Source: an uncultured Lachnospiraceae bacterium
GTDB lineage: Bacteria; Bacillota; Clostridia; Lachnospirales; Lachnospiraceae
DNA: 64,000 nucleotides
Reading direction: 5' to 3'
Assembly (NCBI GenBank): GCA_934385475.1
Contig: CAKRPS010000003.1
Coordinates: 36,815-100,814 of the forward strand
The translations under genes were made by a program, and so were the position numbers. Shown here piece after piece: positions 62,809 to 64,000 of this stretch. Each line of letters starts with the position of its first letter. The first letter of the stretch is position 1. Under the pieces are notes generated by a model that was not told the origin of the DNA, did no database searches, and worked only from the letters and a program-made list of their open reading frames with translations.

Positions 62809-63714
62809 ATGTTTCAGATCATCGTAGATTCTGCCGCCAATATTCCGGCCAAACTCGTTAAGCAGTACAATATTAATGTGATTTCTTTTGTCAATTTGGT
62901 CAATGGAAAAAATGTGACCTGCTTCGACCCGGAGCTTACTCCTGAGGAAGAACGCAGCAAAGGAAAAGAATATTATGACGCAATCCGTTCCGGCGCAGAA
63001 GTAAAAACCGGTCTGATCAGCAGTGGTGATTTTGAAGACTATTTTCGGAACATCATGGAAAACGATGAAGATATTCTTTATATTTCTCTCAGCAGCGGTA
63101 TCAGCGGCACCTTCAACTCTGCCCGTATCGCAGCGGAAGCCTTACAGGAAAACCCGCCAAAGAACCGGAGAATCCGCCTGCTGGACTCCCTGAACGCATC
63201 GCTCGCACAGGGAATTCTCGCAATTTATGCCAGCGAAATGCGTGAAAAAGGCATGGAGGTGGATGCCGTTGCGGATGCACTTGCCTCCTATCCGGCCCGC
63301 ATGAATGGTGTCTTTACCGTCGGCGACCTGAAATATCTGGCTCATACTGGACGACTCAGCGGATCAGCGGCTCTTGTCGGCAACATCCTGAATATCAAAC
63401 CGATCCTTCGCGGTAATAAGGACGGCTATATTGTACAGTACCAGAAATGCCGCGGACGCAAGGCAGCTCTCAACACGCTGGTCTCCCTCGTCTGTGACAA
63501 CATTGTAAACCCGGAGGAACAGATCATAGGCATCGCTCATGCCGACGCCTACGAGGATTCCCTTTATGTGATGCACGAAATCCAGAAGCGTGTTTCACTG
63601 CGCGGCTTCATCAACACTTCCTACGACTACTGTACCGGAAGTCATGTGGGGCCTGACACGGTCGCCCTCTTCTTTATGGCAAAGGATCGTGAACTGGGAG
63701 GGGCGGAATCATAA
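62809..63714 (+). CDS. DegV-family fatty-acid-binding protein
   Basis: A 301-residue cytoplasmic DegV protein; members bind fatty acids and serve as the FakB partner of a FakA kinase in Firmicutes. Motifs: IIVDSAANIPAKLVKQYNI, VKTGLISSGDFEDYF, ISLSSGISGTFNSARIA, and the lipid-site residues in YLAHTGRLSGSAALVGNILN and IKPIL. The start at 62809 (MFQIIVDS) has GAGGAAAAG upstream; earlier starts lack one. One of few plus-strand genes, with its own strong promoter and terminator. No fakA is nearby. Confidence 0.93.
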   Translation: MFQIIVDSAANIPAKLVKQYNINVISFVNLVNGKNVTCFDPELTPEEERSKGKEYYDAIRSGAEVKTGLISSGDFEDYFRNIMENDEDILYISLSSGISGTFNSARIAAEALQENPPKNRRIRLLDSLNASLAQGILAIYASEMREKGMEVDAVADALASYPARMNGVFTVGDLKYLAHTGRLSGSAALVGNILNIKPILRGNKDGYIVQYQKCRGRKAALNTLVSLVCDNIVNPEEQIIGIAHADAYEDSLYVMHEIQKRVSLRGFINTSYDYCTGSHVGPDTVALFFMAKDRELGGAES

Positions 63715-63727
63715 TTCCGCCCCCTTT
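63700..63727 (+). terminator. Hairpin terminator at the end of degV
   Basis: GGGGCGGAAT (63700-63709) and ATTCCGCCCC (63714-63723) form a 10-bp stem with loop CATA that overlaps the stop codon, followed by CTTTAT. The T tract is short. Confidence 0.65.
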
Positions 63728-63924
63728 ATCTGTGATTACTTTCATCCTTATCAAACATATCACTCTCTTCTTTAACAACGCTTTTCATTTTATATCCCAA
63801 TTTTGTCTATTCAGAATCATTCAAAATTACCTTCTGTAAATGCCTGCATTCATATTCAAACAGCAATTTTATATGGTGAAAAAATTTTTATATATCATGC
63901 AACATTCTTTGTTTCCCGATTGAA

Positions 63925-64000
63925 ATCGAGTAGGAGGCGGTGACTAACCGCCGTCCTCTCACACCACCGTGCGTACCGTTCGGTACACGGCGGTTTCAAT
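63925..64000 (-). mobile_element. 3' end of a group II intron (domains V and VI)
   Basis: On the minus strand ACCGCCGT and ACGGTGGT enclose a second stem GTACC/GGTAC with loop GAAC and a two-base bulge (GC) on the 3' side: the layout of catalytic domain V. It is followed by GTGAGAGG, a domain VI-like stem and the end CCTCCTACTCGAT at 63925, typical of bacterial group II introns. The rest, including any maturase gene, lies beyond the right edge. Confidence 0.82.

Noticed and set aside
63728..63924. Possible gene between degV and the intron end
   Set aside because: Only short AT-rich frames without ribosome sites are present.

Overview
The window reads as a chromosomal segment of a Gram-positive, anaerobic gut Clostridia of the Lachnospiraceae type (Blautia/Ruminococcus/Roseburia-like). 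Supporting signs are strong GGAGG-type Shine-Dalgarno sites, TTGACA/TATAAT promoters, a mraZ-rsmH-ftsL-PBP cluster, the Firmicutes order priA-def-fmt-(zinc peptidase)-rsmB-rlmN-prpC-prkC-rsgA, an mDAP-type MurE, many lipoproteins and a glycan-degradation locus with YesM/YesN-type regulators. Almost every gene is on the minus strand. The exact genus cannot be fixed from this sequence alone.

Layout. 1-2.7 kb: start of the division/cell-wall (dcw) cluster behind a promoter carrying four MraZ boxes. 2.8-4.8 kb: lgt and ychF. 5.1-8.2 kb: accessory stretch with a RelE/ParE-type toxin-antitoxin pair whose antitoxin start region is tandemly duplicated, an AIM24 protein, a DUF1413-like protein, and a lipoprotein divergent from an XRE regulator. 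8.3-11.2 kb: a UvrD-like helicase and a type III toxin-antitoxin locus (ToxN/AbiQ-superfamily toxin plus two 52-bp antitoxin RNA repeats behind a leaky terminator). 11.2-18.3 kb: a galactoside operon, TetR regulator - GH2 - GPH symporter - GH36 alpha-galactosidase. 18.4-21 kb: GH13 enzyme divergent from an AraC regulator. 21-34.7 kb: a visibly AT-richer xylan/xylo-oligosaccharide locus (solute-binding protein, two permeases, GH8, second solute-binding protein, CE1-like esterase; then GH43, histidine kinase, response regulator).

35-47.4 kb: one long housekeeping operon, murE-priA-def-fmt-zinc peptidase-rsmB-rlmN-prpC-prkC-rsgA. 47.6-51.2 kb: a 1-phosphofructokinase-like kinase, recJ, and BirA-controlled bioY. 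51.2-54.6 kb: hisS-aspS plus a translationally coupled 78-residue protein. 54.8-55.1 kb: a chemoreceptor remnant. 55.2-58.8 kb: an aldo/keto reductase and a polar amino-acid ABC transporter with a terminator-like hairpin in its leader. 58.8-63.7 kb: a secreted protein made of four repeats, an alpha/beta hydrolase divergent from a TetR regulator with well-formed operators, a lipoprotein and degV. The right edge holds the 3' end (domains V-VI) of a group II intron on the minus strand.

The most striking elements are the type III toxin-antitoxin locus, whose repeats can be drawn as pseudoknots with an A-rich linker, the duplicated start region in the RelE-type antitoxin, a 33-bp leader motif identical in front of rlmN and a TetR gene, the four-repeat secreted protein, and several promoter/operator arrangements that can be read directly from the bases.
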